In this document: in pieces, positions 20,564 through 30,233 of the stretch
How the letters are laid out: every line of letters starts with the position of its first letter
How positions within the stretch are numbered: the first letter of the stretch is position 1
NCBI RefSeq assembly: GCF_002002865.1
Contig: NZ_CP019508.1
Coordinates: 2,026,501 to 2,090,500 of the forward strand
DNA length: 64,000 bases
DNA from: Brevundimonas sp. LM2
GTDB lineage: Bacteria; Pseudomonadota; Alphaproteobacteria; Caulobacterales; Caulobacteraceae
Direction of reading: 5' to 3'
Position numbers and translations under genes: made by a program
Notes under the pieces: model-generated
Seen by the model: the letters and a program-made list of their open reading frames with translations, nothing else
Databases searched by the model: none
Told to the model about the DNA's origin: nothing

Positions 20564-20778
20564 CGGACGGGGTCTCCGGGACGACGGCAGTCGCGGCGAT
20601 AGCGATCCGTGTCGGTACTCATGATGGCGCACAGGCGAACGCGTTCGGCCTCCTGTCGCTCGACGGCTTCCTGGCGGCGTTGCCACTGATAGACCGAGGC
20701 GGGCTCGGCCTCATAGGCGGGCGGCAGGCAACCGCTCAGGCCGACGGCGGTGATGGACAGGGCGATCATGCGGATCAT
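20560..20778 (-). CDS. 72-residue lipoprotein encoded between nuoH and nuoI
   Basis: This small gene has no recognised family. It begins with a short hydrophobic signal and lipobox LSGC (Cys at residue 17), predicting a lipoprotein with a mature part of about 56 residues. The mature part is rich in Arg, Glu and Gln, has helical heptad-like character ([19 protein letters not shown]), and contains two further Cys. Its ATG shares ATGA with the nuoH stop, and its TGA shares ATGA with the nuoI start. It is therefore locked into complex I translation. The product would face the periplasm, whereas NuoI is cytoplasmic. Confidence 0.82.
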   Translation of the reverse strand: MIRMIALSITAVGLSGCLPPAYEAEPASVYQWQRRQEAVERQEAERVRLCAIMSTDTDRYRRDCRRPGDPVR

Positions 20779-21845
20779 GCCCCGACCACGAAGACCCGCC
20801 AGGCGGACACGATCACCACGGCCACCAGCGAGGTCGGCAGGAAGATCTTCCAGCCCAGCCGCATCAGCTGGTCGTAGCGGTACCGGGGCACGAACCCCTT
20901 CACCATGGCGAACATGAAGAAGACGATTACGATCTTCACGGCCAGGACCAGGAACAGCAGCAGGTTGACCAGGAAGGGCGGCCAGTCGGCGGCGAAGTCG
21001 ATCGGGAAGCCGGGGTTCCAGCCGCCGAAGAACAGCAGGCTGGTCATGGCGCACATGAAGACGATGTTGGCGTATTCGCCGATCATGAACAGCAGGTAGG
21101 GCGTGGACGAATATTCGACCTGATAGCCGGCCACCAGCTCGGACTCGGCCTCGGGCAGGTCGAACGGCGGGCGGTTGGTCTCGGCCAGGGCCGAGATGAA
21201 GAACATCACCGCGACCGGAATCATCACCACGACCAGAGGCCAGGTGTCGGCCCCGCCGCCGAAGACGAACCAGTTCCAGATCCAGCCCTCCTGCTGGGTC
21301 ACGATCCCGGTCAGGTTCATGGTCCCGGCCAGCAGGATCACGTTGATGATGATCAGGCCGATCGACACCTCGTAAGACACCATCTGCGCGGCGGAACGCA
21401 GCGACCCCAGGAACGGGTATTTCGAGTTGGAGGCCCAGCCGCCCATGATGATGCCGTAGACACCCAGCGAGCTGATCGCGAAGATGTAGAGGATGCCGAC
21501 GTTCAGGTCCGACACCACCCAGCCGGGGGCGAACGGAATGGCCGCCCAGGCGATGAAGGCCAGGACGAAGGTGATCAGCGGGGCCAGCAGGAACACCGCC
21601 TTGTCGGCCCCGGCCGGCACGACGATCTCCTTCAGCACGAATTTGAAGAAGTCGGCGAACGACTGCAGCAGGCCGAACGGGCCCACGACGTTGGGGCCCT
21701 TGCGCATCATGACCGCCGCCCAGATCTTGCGATCCGCCAGCAGCAGGAAGGCCAGGGACAGCAGGATCCCGACCGTGACGACCAGGATGCCGCCGGTGGT
21801 GATCAGGGTCCAGCCGACGGGGCTCGTCCAGAAATTCTCGGTCAT
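20775..21845 (-). CDS. nuoH: NADH-quinone oxidoreductase subunit H
   Basis: NuoH is the membrane subunit that forms much of the quinone chamber of complex I. The 356-residue product has about eight helices, [19 protein letters not shown] near the start, the acidic loop [20 protein letters not shown] that lines the quinone path, and [13 protein letters not shown] at the end. It starts at ATG 21845, three bases after nuoG. Length and motifs are standard. Confidence 0.96.
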   Translation of the reverse strand: MTENFWTSPVGWTLITTGGILVVTVGILLSLAFLLLADRKIWAAVMMRKGPNVVGPFGLLQSFADFFKFVLKEIVVPAGADKAVFLLAPLITFVLAFIAWAAIPFAPGWVVSDLNVGILYIFAISSLGVYGIIMGGWASNSKYPFLGSLRSAAQMVSYEVSIGLIIINVILLAGTMNLTGIVTQQEGWIWNWFVFGGGADTWPLVVVMIPVAVMFFISALAETNRPPFDLPEAESELVAGYQVEYSSTPYLLFMIGEYANIVFMCAMTSLLFFGGWNPGFPIDFAADWPPFLVNLLLFLVLAVKIVIVFFMFAMVKGFVPRYRYDQLMRLGWKIFLPTSLVAVVIVSAWRVFVVGA

Positions 21846-21848
21846 GCT

Positions 21849-23894
21849 CTACTCCGCCGCCAGCAGGGCCGGTGCCATGCGCAGGGCGCTGAGCTCGGCC
21901 AGGGTCGCGCTGGCGCGCGCGATCGGATTGTTCAGATACGGATCGACCACGGCGGCGACCAGGGCGACGTCGCCCAGGTCGCCCTTCTGGCCGAGAGCGG
22001 CCACGTCGAACGACGCCGCCGGGGCTAGATAGTCGATGCGCCCGAAGGTCGGATGCTCGCCCATCAGCCGCGTGCGCAGCTGGTCCAGCGTGTCGTACGG
22101 CAGGGTATGACCGACCCGCTCGGACAGGGCGCGCAGGATGGCCCAGTCTTCTTTCGCTTCGCCCTTCGGGAAGACGGCGCGTTCGGCCATCTGCACACGG
22201 CCTTCGGTGTTGACGTACAGGCCCGACTTCTCGGTCCAGGCGGCGCCCGGCAGGATGACGTCGGCCGTGTGGGCCCCGCGGTCGCCGTGGCTGCCCAGAT
22301 AGATCTTGAAGGCCTTGGAGGGGCCGGTGTCGATCTCGTCGGCCCCGAGCAGGAACAGGACGTCCAGCGCGCCCGGCTGGACCATCTCGTGCGCCGACAG
22401 GCCGCCGGACGCGGGCACGAAGCCCATATCCAGACCCCCCACGCGCGCCGCCGCCGAGTGCAGCACGTTGAAGCCGTTCCAGCCGTCCTTGACGACGCCC
22501 AGCTTGGCCGCGAGCTTGCCCAGGGTGTTCAGGACCTTGGCACCGTCCGGTCCCGACAGGGCCCCGGTGCCGACGACGAAGGCCGGACGCTCGGCGTTCG
22601 ACAGGGCCTCGGCCGCCGCCTTGGGCAGCTTGGCCAGGGTGCGGGTGCCGCGCCCGACCAAGTCGTAGTCATAGGTCAGGTCGGCCTGTTCGCCGATCAC
22701 GCCGACGCGGGTCTTGCCGGCCAGCCAGCTCTTGCGGATGCGCTGGTTCAGCAGCGGGCCTTCGGTGCGCGGATTGACGCCGACCAGAAGGATCGAATCC
22801 GCCTCTTCCAGCCCTTGCAGGCCCGTATTGAAAAGCCAGCCTTCACGCGGGCCATGGCCCAGGGCGGAACCGTCCTGGCGGCAGTCGGTGTTGGCCGAAC
22901 CCAGGGCGCGAAACAGGTCCAGCGCCGCCTTCATCGATTCGGCGTCCTGCAGATCGCCGGCGATGACGCCGATACGATCGGCCGAGGCCGCTTTCAGCTT
23001 GGACGCCACGACATTCAGCGCCTCGTCCCAGGAGGCGACGCGCAGCTTGCCGTTCTCGCGCACATAGGGCCGGTCCAGGCGGCGCGCCTGCAGGCCGTCG
23101 ACGACATAGCGGCTCTTGTCCGACAGCCACTCCTCGTTGATGCCCTCGTGCACGCGCGGCAGGATCCGCATGATCTCGGTGCCCTTGGACTGGGCCGAGA
23201 TGTTCGAGCCCAGGGCGTCCATGACGTCGATGGTCTCGGTCTTCTTCAGCTCCCACGGGCGGTAGTGGTACTGCCACGGCCGGTGGGTCAGGGCCCCGAC
23301 CGGGCACAGGTCGTTGACGTTGCCCGACAGTTCGGAGTTCACCGCGCCTTCCAGATAGGTGGTGATCTCGGCGTCCTCGCCGCGGCTGATCATGCCGATG
23401 TCCGGCACGCCCGCTACTTCCGACACGAACCGCACGCAGCGGGTGCACTGGATGCACCGCGTCATGAAGGTCTTGATGGTCGGACCCATGTATTTGTCTT
23501 CGACCGCGCGCTTGTTCTCGGCATAGCGCGAGCCGTCGCGGCCATAGCCCATGGCCTGGTCCTGCAGGTCGCACTCGCCGCCCTGGTCACAGATCGGGCA
23601 GTCGAGCGGGTGGTTGATGAGCAGGAACTCCATCACCCCCTCGCGGGCCTTCTTGACCATCGGCGTGTCGGTGAAGATTTCCTGGTTCTCTGCGGCCGGC
23701 AGGGCGCAGCTGGCCTGCGGCTTGGGCGGTCCGGGCTTCACCTCGACCAGGCACATGCGGCAGTTACCGGCGATCGACAGCCGCTCGTGATAGCAGAAGC
23801 GCGGGATCTCGTGCCCGGCGCGCTCGGCGACCTGCAGCACCGTCATCCCGGCCTCGAACTCGACTTCGACGCCGTTGACCTTGGCGACGGGCAT
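21849..23894 (-). CDS. nuoG: NADH-quinone oxidoreductase subunit G
   Basis: NuoG is the large iron-sulfur subunit of the peripheral arm of complex I. The 681-residue product has the N-terminal 2Fe-2S domain (CYHERLSIAGNCRMC, about residues 34-48), the His-ligated cluster region (CPICDQGGECDLQD) and the CIQCTRCVRF 4Fe-4S motif. A molybdopterin-oxidoreductase-like body follows. Its ATG overlaps the stop of the upstream 164-residue lipoprotein as TGATG, so that lipoprotein and NuoG are translationally linked. Confidence 0.96.
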   Translation of the reverse strand: MPVAKVNGVEVEFEAGMTVLQVAERAGHEIPRFCYHERLSIAGNCRMCLVEVKPGPPKPQASCALPAAENQEIFTDTPMVKKAREGVMEFLLINHPLDCPICDQGGECDLQDQAMGYGRDGSRYAENKRAVEDKYMGPTIKTFMTRCIQCTRCVRFVSEVAGVPDIGMISRGEDAEITTYLEGAVNSELSGNVNDLCPVGALTHRPWQYHYRPWELKKTETIDVMDALGSNISAQSKGTEIMRILPRVHEGINEEWLSDKSRYVVDGLQARRLDRPYVRENGKLRVASWDEALNVVASKLKAASADRIGVIAGDLQDAESMKAALDLFRALGSANTDCRQDGSALGHGPREGWLFNTGLQGLEEADSILLVGVNPRTEGPLLNQRIRKSWLAGKTRVGVIGEQADLTYDYDLVGRGTRTLAKLPKAAAEALSNAERPAFVVGTGALSGPDGAKVLNTLGKLAAKLGVVKDGWNGFNVLHSAAARVGGLDMGFVPASGGLSAHEMVQPGALDVLFLLGADEIDTGPSKAFKIYLGSHGDRGAHTADVILPGAAWTEKSGLYVNTEGRVQMAERAVFPKGEAKEDWAILRALSERVGHTLPYDTLDQLRTRLMGEHPTFGRIDYLAPAASFDVAALGQKGDLGDVALVAAVVDPYLNNPIARASATLAELSALRMAPALLAAE

Positions 23895-24388
23895 CAGCTT
23901 ACCTCTTCTTCAGCGCGGACAGGCATCATCGCCTGCTGCGTCGTGCCATCCGGCAGTGTCTGGGTGATCTCGATTTCTTCGCCGCGGATGACGTAGCGCA
24001 CCACGGCGTCGTCGGCCCGGTCCATCCAGCGGATGGAGGCGGGATCGGGGAGGTCCAGCGGCTTCCACACCACAAGACCGTCCCCGGCGCGGCACTGGGC
24101 CTTCATCCGCCCGCCGTCAACGGGGGCGCGCCATTCGGCGTTGACGACCTGACCTTCCAGCCCCGTCAGTTCGATGGCCGCGACCTGCTGGCCGTGGATG
24201 GCGGCCAGACCCGCGCGGCAGACGCGCCGCAGGTCGACAGCCGTCAGCACGGCTGGCGACTCGGCCACGGCGTCGGAGACCGGGGCCGTGGCCGCGACCT
24301 GCTCCGACGGCGTCGGGGCCGCGTCCGGCGCGCGTTGGCAGGCCCCGACCAGGACGACCGGCAAGGCGAGGATCAAGGCGCGCCTCAT
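23894..24388 (-). CDS. 164-residue lipoprotein within the nuo operon
   Basis: The family is not recognised. A signal peptide ends in the lipobox VGAC (Cys 17), followed by an Ala/Pro/Thr-rich linker to about residue 45. A compact domain then contains DLRRVCRAGLAAIHG, a second Cys (MKAQCRAGDG) and WKPLDLPDPASIRW. It would be a periplasm-facing lipoprotein. The ATG at 24388 shares ATGA with the SGNH-hydrolase stop, and the TGA overlaps the nuoG start. A TTG two codons upstream is a less likely start. The gene lies between nuoF and nuoG, where complex I operons normally have nothing. Confidence 0.85.
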   Translation of the reverse strand: MRRALILALPVVLVGACQRAPDAAPTPSEQVAATAPVSDAVAESPAVLTAVDLRRVCRAGLAAIHGQQVAAIELTGLEGQVVNAEWRAPVDGGRMKAQCRAGDGLVVWKPLDLPDPASIRWMDRADDAVVRYVIRGEEIEITQTLPDGTTQQAMMPVRAEEEVS

Positions 24389-25158
24389 CCGCAACGCCCC
24401 TGCCCCGTCACGCAGCCGCCGATGATCGACAGCCAGCGCTGATAGCCCTGGCCGGTCAGATGCAGGTCGTCGACCGTCAGCGTCGGATCCAGCCGATCGC
24501 CGGCCAGCATCGGCGTATAGACATCGATGAAGCGGGCATCATGGGTTTGGGCGATGGTCGCGAGCTGGGCGTTCAGGGCTTCGATCCGCGCGCGGAAGTC
24601 CGGCTGGCGCGGCATCACGGACTGGACGTAGAGCTCGGCCTCGGGAAGTTCGGCGCGAAACAGCGCCACGACCGCAGCGACGTTGGCGGCGACCGCATCC
24701 GGCGTCTGCTCGTAGTTGGCCAGGTCGTTGGTCCCGATCAGCAGGAAGATCTTGGCCGGGCGGGTGGCGATGACCTGCCGCGCACGGGCCAGGACCCCGA
24801 AGCTGGTGTCGCCGCCGATACCCCAGTTGCGGATGTTTCGGCCGGGGAAGGCCTCGCTCCAGCGGAACCCTTCGGTGATGCTATCGCCGACGAAGGCGAT
24901 GCCGCCCGGCTCGGACGGCAGGGTCGCGAACTGGGTCACGTGGTCGATGTAGGAGTTGTTCATCCAGGTGCCCGGTGCGAAGGCGGCGGGCTGGACGACG
25001 TCCACGCCGGCCGCTGTCGGCCGCTGGGCGGCGAACGGATCGGCCGCAGCGACCGGCGCGGCCTGGACCGCTGACGCAGCCGCAGGCTGGGCCGTCGCGC
25101 AGGCGGACAGGCTGGCCGCCAGGGCCATCGTCGCCAGGATTCCCGTCACGCGCCGCAT
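24385..25158 (-). CDS. SGNH/GDSL-family hydrolase lipoprotein within the nuo operon
   Basis: SGNH hydrolases are esterases or lipases acting on lipids, acylated sugars and similar substrates. The 257-residue product has a signal with lipobox LSAC (Cys 20), then an Ala/Pro-rich linker. The four blocks follow: GDSITEG (Ser 93), GIGGDT (about 113-118), GTND (about 142-145) and the Asp-His pair DDLH (Asp 230, His 233). All catalytic residues are present. It should be an active enzyme anchored in a membrane on the periplasmic side. It starts three bases after the nuoF stop and shares ATGA with the next lipoprotein. No substrate can be inferred. Confidence 0.9.
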   Translation of the reverse strand: MRRVTGILATMALAASLSACATAQPAAASAVQAAPVAAADPFAAQRPTAAGVDVVQPAAFAPGTWMNNSYIDHVTQFATLPSEPGGIAFVGDSITEGFRWSEAFPGRNIRNWGIGGDTSFGVLARARQVIATRPAKIFLLIGTNDLANYEQTPDAVAANVAAVVALFRAELPEAELYVQSVMPRQPDFRARIEALNAQLATIAQTHDARFIDVYTPMLAGDRLDPTLTVDDLHLTGQGYQRWLSIIGGCVTGQGRCG

Positions 25159-25161
25159 CGC

Positions 25162-26475
25162 CTATTCCGCCGCGATCGCATGGCCGGCGAAATTCGCGCG
25201 GCGGCTGCGGTACTGCGAGATGCGGTCCTCGATCTCGTGGCGGAAATGCCGGATCAGGCCCTGGACCGGCCAGGCGGCCGCGTCGCCCAGCGCGCAGATC
25301 GTGTGGCCCTCGATCTGGGTGGAGACTTCCAGCAGCATGTCGATCTCGCCGGGATCCGCCTCGCCCACGGCCATGCGTTCCAGCACCCGCCACATCCAGC
25401 CGGTGCCTTCGCGGCACGGGGTGCACTGGCCGCAGCTCTCGTGCTTGTAGAAATAGCTGATGCGGGCGATCGCCTTCACCAGGTCGGTCGACTGGTCCAT
25501 GACGATGACCGCCGCCGTGCCCAAGCCCGACTTCATCTCGCGCAGGCTGTCAAAATCCATCAGCGCGGTTTCCGACATCTCGCGGGTGATCAGCGGCACG
25601 GACACGCCGCCCGGGATGATGGCCTTCAGATTGTCCCAGCCGCCGCGCACGCCGCCGCAGTGATCCTCGATCAGCTGGCGCAGCGGGATCGACATGGCCT
25701 CTTCGACGTTGCACGGCCGGTTCACGTGGCCGCTGATGCTCATCAGCTTGGTGCCCGTGTTGTTCGGACGGCCGAAGCCGGCGAACCACTGGGCCCCGCG
25801 CCGCAGGATCGTGCCGACGACGGCGATCGACTCGACGTTGTTCACCGTGGTCGGGCAGCCGTACAGGCCGGCGCCGGCGGGGAACGGCGGCTTGAGCCGC
25901 GGCTGGCCCTTCTTGCCCTCCAGGCTCTCCAGCAGGGCGGTCTCCTCGCCGCAGATATAGGCCCCGGCGCCGTGGTGGATATAGACGTCGAAATCCCAGC
26001 CATGGACGTTGTTCTTGCCGATCAGATTGGCCTCATAGGCCTGTTTGACCGCCGCCTCCATCCGCTCGCGTTCCAGCACGTATTCGCCGCGCAGATAGAT
26101 ATAGCAGGCGTGGGCCTGCATGGCGAAGGAGGCGATCAGGCAGCCCTCGATCAGCAGGTGGGGATCATGGCGCATGATCTCCCGGTCCTTGCAGGTGCCG
26201 GGCTCCGACTCGTCGGCGTTGACGACCAGATAGTGCGGCCGGTCCTTTACCTCCTTGGGCATGAAGGACCACTTCAGGCCGGTGCCGAAGCCCGCGCCGC
26301 CGCGCCCGCGCAGGCCGGAGTTCTTGACGTTGGTGATGATCCAGTCGCGGCCCATGGCCAGCATGTCCGGCGTGGCGTTCCAGCAGCCGCGCTGCTTGGC
26401 CCCGTCCAGACCCCAGTCCTGCAGACCGTACAGGTTGGTGAAGATGCGATCCTTGTCTTCCAGCAGACCGACCAT
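25162..26475 (-). CDS. nuoF: NADH-quinone oxidoreductase subunit F
   Basis: NuoF binds NADH and FMN and carries cluster N3 of complex I. The 437-residue product has the FMN/NADH loop [13 protein letters not shown] (about residue 54), [14 protein letters not shown], and the cluster motif [12 protein letters not shown] with the distant Cys in HTICALGD. The start is ATG 26475, which has a strong GGAGG Shine-Dalgarno seven bases upstream and gives normal length. The same frame stays open for another 109 codons upstream, which is described separately. Confidence 0.96.
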   Translation of the reverse strand: MVGLLEDKDRIFTNLYGLQDWGLDGAKQRGCWNATPDMLAMGRDWIITNVKNSGLRGRGGAGFGTGLKWSFMPKEVKDRPHYLVVNADESEPGTCKDREIMRHDPHLLIEGCLIASFAMQAHACYIYLRGEYVLERERMEAAVKQAYEANLIGKNNVHGWDFDVYIHHGAGAYICGEETALLESLEGKKGQPRLKPPFPAGAGLYGCPTTVNNVESIAVVGTILRRGAQWFAGFGRPNNTGTKLMSISGHVNRPCNVEEAMSIPLRQLIEDHCGGVRGGWDNLKAIIPGGVSVPLITREMSETALMDFDSLREMKSGLGTAAVIVMDQSTDLVKAIARISYFYKHESCGQCTPCREGTGWMWRVLERMAVGEADPGEIDMLLEVSTQIEGHTICALGDAAAWPVQGLIRHFRHEIEDRISQYRSRRANFAGHAIAAE

Positions 26476-26892
26476 CAGACCGCCTCCCCCGCCCCGGCCG
26501 CGACGGCCGGTGCCGCTGCCCCGCGGGCGCGACAGTTCGCTGCGGCGATCGCCGGGCGAGCGCTCGCTGGGCGGAGGCGTCCGCTCGCCGAGGGGAGATG
26601 CTGAACGATCAGGCGCATTCGGGGAACCGGGTGAGACAGGCGAAGGGGACGGGGCGGGCGACGGAGAGGGTGACGGAGCGGCGGGCTGTGGCGGCTGTGG
26701 CTGCGCGCCGAGCGGCAGGGCGCTGGCCCCCATCAGATTGGCCAGGAAGGCGCCGGCGACGCTGCGCCGCGCGGTTCGGTCGTCTGATTTCCTTGATGCC
26801 ATGACGGACCCCCGAACGCCTTGAGATCAACGATACTGCACCGCCTGTCCGACAGTCACGCGACGGTTCGCCAGCGGCGGGAACAGCGGCGC
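26476..26892 (-). other. 417-bp gap upstream of nuoF with an in-frame signal-like open frame
   Basis: No separate gene can be proven here. From ATG 26802 an open frame of 109 codons runs without a stop straight into nuoF, in the same frame. Its first 35 codons have strongly G/C-ending third positions and encode a twin-arginine-like export signal ([19 protein letters not shown]). A Pro/Ser-repeat stretch and an Arg/Gly-rich stretch follow. The last of these codons coincide with the nuoF Shine-Dalgarno. The stretch 26803-26892 shows nothing. It could be a small exported protein that lost its stop, or a chance frame. Confidence 0.4.
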
Positions 26893-27192
26893 TCATTGAA
26901 ACGCGCCCTCCCGTCGGATGGCGTCGATCTCGGCCATGCGACGGCGATGGTGGCGGGTGCGCAGGAAGGTGGTGGCGATGACCAGGGCCCAGCCGGCCGC
27001 CAGCATCGCATAGCCGACGACGATCGTTTCCTCGGACAGGCCCAGAAGCCCGCGCGAGGCGGCGACGCAGAACAGCGCGGCCAGGATGATCAGGGCCAGC
27101 CCGCCCCAGCGCAGCGGCAGGGCCACCTGCCGCAACTCCTTGCGATAGGCGGCGCGGCCGGCTTCGGTCTCGAGGTCGGGGGCGGCGGTCAC
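26893..27192 (-). CDS. 99-residue two-helix membrane protein between nuoE and nuoF
   Basis: The function is unknown. The sequence predicts two membrane helices (about residues 28-47 and 56-78) with a charged cytoplasmic N-terminus (YRKELRQVALPLRW) and a basic C-terminus (RTRHHRRRMAEIDAIRREG). This hairpin layout resembles small membrane accessory proteins. The start is GTG at 27192, sharing GTGA with the nuoE stop, so it is translated with the complex I genes. It is not a known core subunit. Confidence 0.8.
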   Translation of the reverse strand: MTAAPDLETEAGRAAYRKELRQVALPLRWGGLALIILAALFCVAASRGLLGLSEETIVVGYAMLAAGWALVIATTFLRTRHHRRRMAEIDAIRREGAFQ

Positions 27193-27851
27193 GCGGGCAC
27201 CGGCTCCGTGTTCGGCAGTTTGGCGATCGGCTGGGCGGCCGAGCCGTCATACAGCTTGGGATCGGTCAGGGTCAGGGCCCCACCCTCGGGGGCCGAATTG
27301 ACCCGATCGACGCGCGTGCCCCGCTCGGGCGTCTTGCCGGCGGCGAAGTCGTCGATGATCTGGTCCATGTCGGCGGCGGTCAGATCCTCGAAATAGTAGT
27401 CGTTGATCATGGCCATGGGCGCGTTGACGCAGGCCCCGAGGCATTCGACCTCTTCCCAGTAGAACTTGCCGTCGGCCGACAGGGTCTGATTCGGGCCGAT
27501 ACGGCTCTTGCAGACCTTCATCAGCTCGCCCGAGCCGCGCAGCATGCAGGGCGTGGTGCCGCAGACCTGGATCAGGGCGTCCGAGCCGACGGGCTCCAGC
27601 ATGAACATGGTGTAGAAGGTCGCGACCTCCAGCACCCGGATATAAGCCATGTCCAGACGGTCGGCGATGGCGCGGATGGCGGGCTCCGAAACCCAGCCCT
27701 CCTGTTTCTGGACCAGCCACAGCATCGGGATCACGGCCGAACGGGCGCGATCGGCCGGATATTTGGCGATCCACCAGTCGACCTTGGCCATCGTCTCGGC
27801 CGAGAAGGCGAACGAGGCGGGCTGGTCCTTGGCGAGACGACGAACGCTCAT
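27189..27851 (-). CDS. nuoE: NADH-quinone oxidoreductase subunit E
   Basis: NuoE holds the N1a 2Fe-2S cluster next to NuoF in the NADH-dehydrogenase module. The 220-residue product has the four ligands in CGTTPCMLRGS and CLGACVNAP, and the ATFYTMFMLEPVG segment before them. A C-terminal tail of about 45 residues extends past the thioredoxin-like fold. The ATG at 27851 shares ATGA with the stop of the upstream membrane protein. Confidence 0.96.
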   Translation of the reverse strand: MSVRRLAKDQPASFAFSAETMAKVDWWIAKYPADRARSAVIPMLWLVQKQEGWVSEPAIRAIADRLDMAYIRVLEVATFYTMFMLEPVGSDALIQVCGTTPCMLRGSGELMKVCKSRIGPNQTLSADGKFYWEEVECLGACVNAPMAMINDYYFEDLTAADMDQIIDDFAAGKTPERGTRVDRVNSAPEGGALTLTDPKLYDGSAAQPIAKLPNTEPVPA

Positions 27852-28246
27852 GCTTTCCCCATCCAACGGTTCAGGCGCGCGCCCCACACGGCCTTGCCGG
27901 CCCGATCGAGATCACGCGACAGCCACGACAGCGGCGGCAGGAACCGCACGGCCATCTGGCTCAGAAAAATGAAGCCGCTCATCCAGACGATGGAGCGCAG
28001 ATTGGCTTCCAGAAAGCCCCGCCCCTCTTCCAGATAGCCGGCGCGATAGGCCCCCCGCACCAGGGTCACGCCGGCGATGCCGGGCGTGGCGATCAGGACC
28101 GAGGCCAAAACGAATTTCGCGCGGCCCATGATGGCCCGACGACGCGGCGAGAAGGCGTACTGAAGCGCGAGGCTGAACAGCAGGAAGCCCGCGAAGGCGA
28201 TCCCCTGCAGGGGCGTGAAGACCGGATCGACGGGGAAGGCGCTCAC
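27848..28246 (-). CDS. 132-residue membrane protein between nuoD and nuoE
   Basis: The family is not recognised. Three hydrophobic segments (about residues 12-32, 43-64 and 85-105) are joined by basic loops ([12 protein letters not shown] and [19 protein letters not shown]). The start is GTG at 28246 sharing GTGA with the nuoD stop, and the end shares ATGA with nuoE. It is thus translationally embedded among complex I genes. A structural or assembly role in complex I is an inference from position only. Confidence 0.8.
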   Translation of the reverse strand: MSAFPVDPVFTPLQGIAFAGFLLFSLALQYAFSPRRRAIMGRAKFVLASVLIATPGIAGVTLVRGAYRAGYLEEGRGFLEANLRSIVWMSGFIFLSQMAVRFLPPLSWLSRDLDRAGKAVWGARLNRWMGKA

Positions 28247-29538
28247 CGATCGACCTCGCCGAACACGATGTCGAGGGAGCCCAGGATGGCGGAGACGTCG
28301 GCCAGCATGTGGCCGCGGTTCATCCAGTCCATGGCCTGCAGGTGGCGGAAGCCCGGGGCCGAGATCTTGACGCGGTACGGCTTGTTGGTGCCGTCAGAGA
28401 CCAGATAGATGCCGAACTCGCCCTTGGGCGCCTCGACGCAGGCATAGACTTCGCCGGCCGGGGTGTGGAAGCCTTCGGTGTAGAGCTTGAAGTGATGGAT
28501 CAGGGCTTCCATCGACCGCTTCATCTCGCCGCGCGTCGGGGGCACGATCTTGTTGTTCTCGACCATGACCGGATCGCCGGGGCAGTTGCGCAGCTTGTGG
28601 ATGCACTGCTCCATGATGTGCACCGACTGCTTCATCTCCTCGACGCGGACCAGATAGCGGTCCCAGCAGTCGCCGTTCTTGCCGACGACCACGTCGAAAT
28701 CCAGCTCGGCATAGCACTCATAGGGCTGCGACTTGCGCAGGTCCCAGGCGATGTCGGATCCGCGCAGCATCACGCCGGAGAAGCCCCACTGCAGGGCCTG
28801 CTCCTTGGACACGATGCCGATGTCGACGTTGCGCTGCTTGAAGATTCGGTTCTCGGTGACCAGGGCCTCGATCTGGGCCAGGGCGGCCGGGAACTCCTGG
28901 CACCAGGTCCAGATGTCGTCGATCAGGGCCATCGGCAGGTCCTGATGCACGCCGCCGGGTCGGAAATAGTTGGCGTGCAGTCGGGCCCCGCTGGCCCGCT
29001 CGTAGAAGACCATCAGCTTCTCGCGCTGCTCGAAGCCCCACAGCGGCGGGGTCAGGGCCCCGACGTCCAGCGCCTGGGTCGTCACGTTCAGCATGTGCGA
29101 CAGGATCCGGCCGATTTCCGAATACAGCACCCGGATCAGCTGGGCCCGGTACGGGACCTCGATCTCCATCAGCCGCTCGATGGCCAGGCAGAAGGCATGC
29201 TCCTGGTTCATCGGCGCGACATAGTCGAGGCGGTCCAGATAGGGCACGTTCTGCAGATAGGTGCGGGCCTCCATCAGCTTCTCGGTGCCGCGGTGCAGCA
29301 GGCCGATGTGCGGGTCGACGCGTTCGACGATCTCGCCGTCCAGCTCCAGCACCAGCCGCAGCACGCCGTGCGCCGCCGGATGCTGCGGGCCGAAGTTGAT
29401 GGTGAACTTGCGGTCGTCCATTTCCCGCGCGTGCGCGGTGCGGCCGTCGTCGAAGGCGATGTGCCCCAGGTCGTCGCTGACGACGTCCAGCGCGGCCCGG
29501 GTGGGCGTGGCCTTGGCGATGGGGTGTCCGTCGGCCAT
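28243..29538 (-). CDS. nuoD: NADH-quinone oxidoreductase subunit D
   Basis: NuoD is the 49-kDa subunit forming the quinone pocket of complex I with NuoB. The 431-residue product has [42 protein letters not shown] and the C-terminal DIVFGEVDR. About 40 residues precede the conserved core. The ATG at 29538 overlaps the nuoC stop as TGATG, so I keep the longer N-terminus rather than the internal Met at residue 40. Confidence 0.96.
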   Translation of the reverse strand: MADGHPIAKATPTRAALDVVSDDLGHIAFDDGRTAHAREMDDRKFTINFGPQHPAAHGVLRLVLELDGEIVERVDPHIGLLHRGTEKLMEARTYLQNVPYLDRLDYVAPMNQEHAFCLAIERLMEIEVPYRAQLIRVLYSEIGRILSHMLNVTTQALDVGALTPPLWGFEQREKLMVFYERASGARLHANYFRPGGVHQDLPMALIDDIWTWCQEFPAALAQIEALVTENRIFKQRNVDIGIVSKEQALQWGFSGVMLRGSDIAWDLRKSQPYECYAELDFDVVVGKNGDCWDRYLVRVEEMKQSVHIMEQCIHKLRNCPGDPVMVENNKIVPPTRGEMKRSMEALIHHFKLYTEGFHTPAGEVYACVEAPKGEFGIYLVSDGTNKPYRVKISAPGFRHLQAMDWMNRGHMLADVSAILGSLDIVFGEVDR

Positions 29539-30233
29539 CAGGCTTTCCCTCCCGAAGGGGCGGTCGTGCCGACCGCGATGGCCTGGGCGGCCTTCTCGTC
29601 GCCGGGCAGGACGTCGGTCGGATATTCCGCGCCTTCCCAGGGCGACAGGAAGTCGAACTGGCGGAACTCCTGCGTCAGTTTGACGGGCTCATAGACCACC
29701 CGTCTCTGCTGCTCGTCGTAGCGGACCTCGACATAGCCGGTCATCGGGAAGTCCTTGCGCAGCGGATGCCCCTGGAAACCGTAGTCGGTCAGCAGCCGGC
29801 GCAGGTCCGGGTGATCCGAAAACAGCATGCCGTACATGTCGAAGGCCTCGCGCTCGAACCATTCGGCGGACGGGTAGACGGTGATGACGCTGGGCACCGG
29901 CTGGATCTCGTCGGTCGTGACCTTGACCCGGACCCGGGCGTTCCGGGTCAGGGACAGCAGGTGGTAGACGACGTCGAACCGCTCGACCCGGTCGGGATAG
30001 TCCACGCCGCAGACGTCCAGCAGCTGCTGGAAGCCGAAGCGGTCGCGCAGGTCCGTCAGGACCGAAACGATCCGGTCGCGGTGGCAGGTCAGGGTCAGCT
30101 CGCCATAGGAAACGGTCGCATCGACCTGCAACTCGGCCACCATCTCCTGGCCCAGCGGGGTCAGGACGGCGGTGTTGGCGGCGACGGCGGCGCGATGGCC
30201 GGTCGCATAGGCGGGTTGGGCGAACTCGCTCAT
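29538..30233 (-). CDS. nuoC: NADH-quinone oxidoreductase subunit C
   Basis: NuoC is the 30-kDa peripheral-arm subunit of complex I. The 231-residue product has the signature [20 protein letters not shown], followed by [20 protein letters not shown]. It is a separate gene, not fused to nuoD as in E. coli. The ATG at 30233 shares ATGA with the nuoB stop. Confidence 0.96.
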   Translation of the reverse strand: MSEFAQPAYATGHRAAVAANTAVLTPLGQEMVAELQVDATVSYGELTLTCHRDRIVSVLTDLRDRFGFQQLLDVCGVDYPDRVERFDVVYHLLSLTRNARVRVKVTTDEIQPVPSVITVYPSAEWFEREAFDMYGMLFSDHPDLRRLLTDYGFQGHPLRKDFPMTGYVEVRYDEQQRRVVYEPVKLTQEFRQFDFLSPWEGAEYPTDVLPGDEKAAQAIAVGTTAPSGGKA

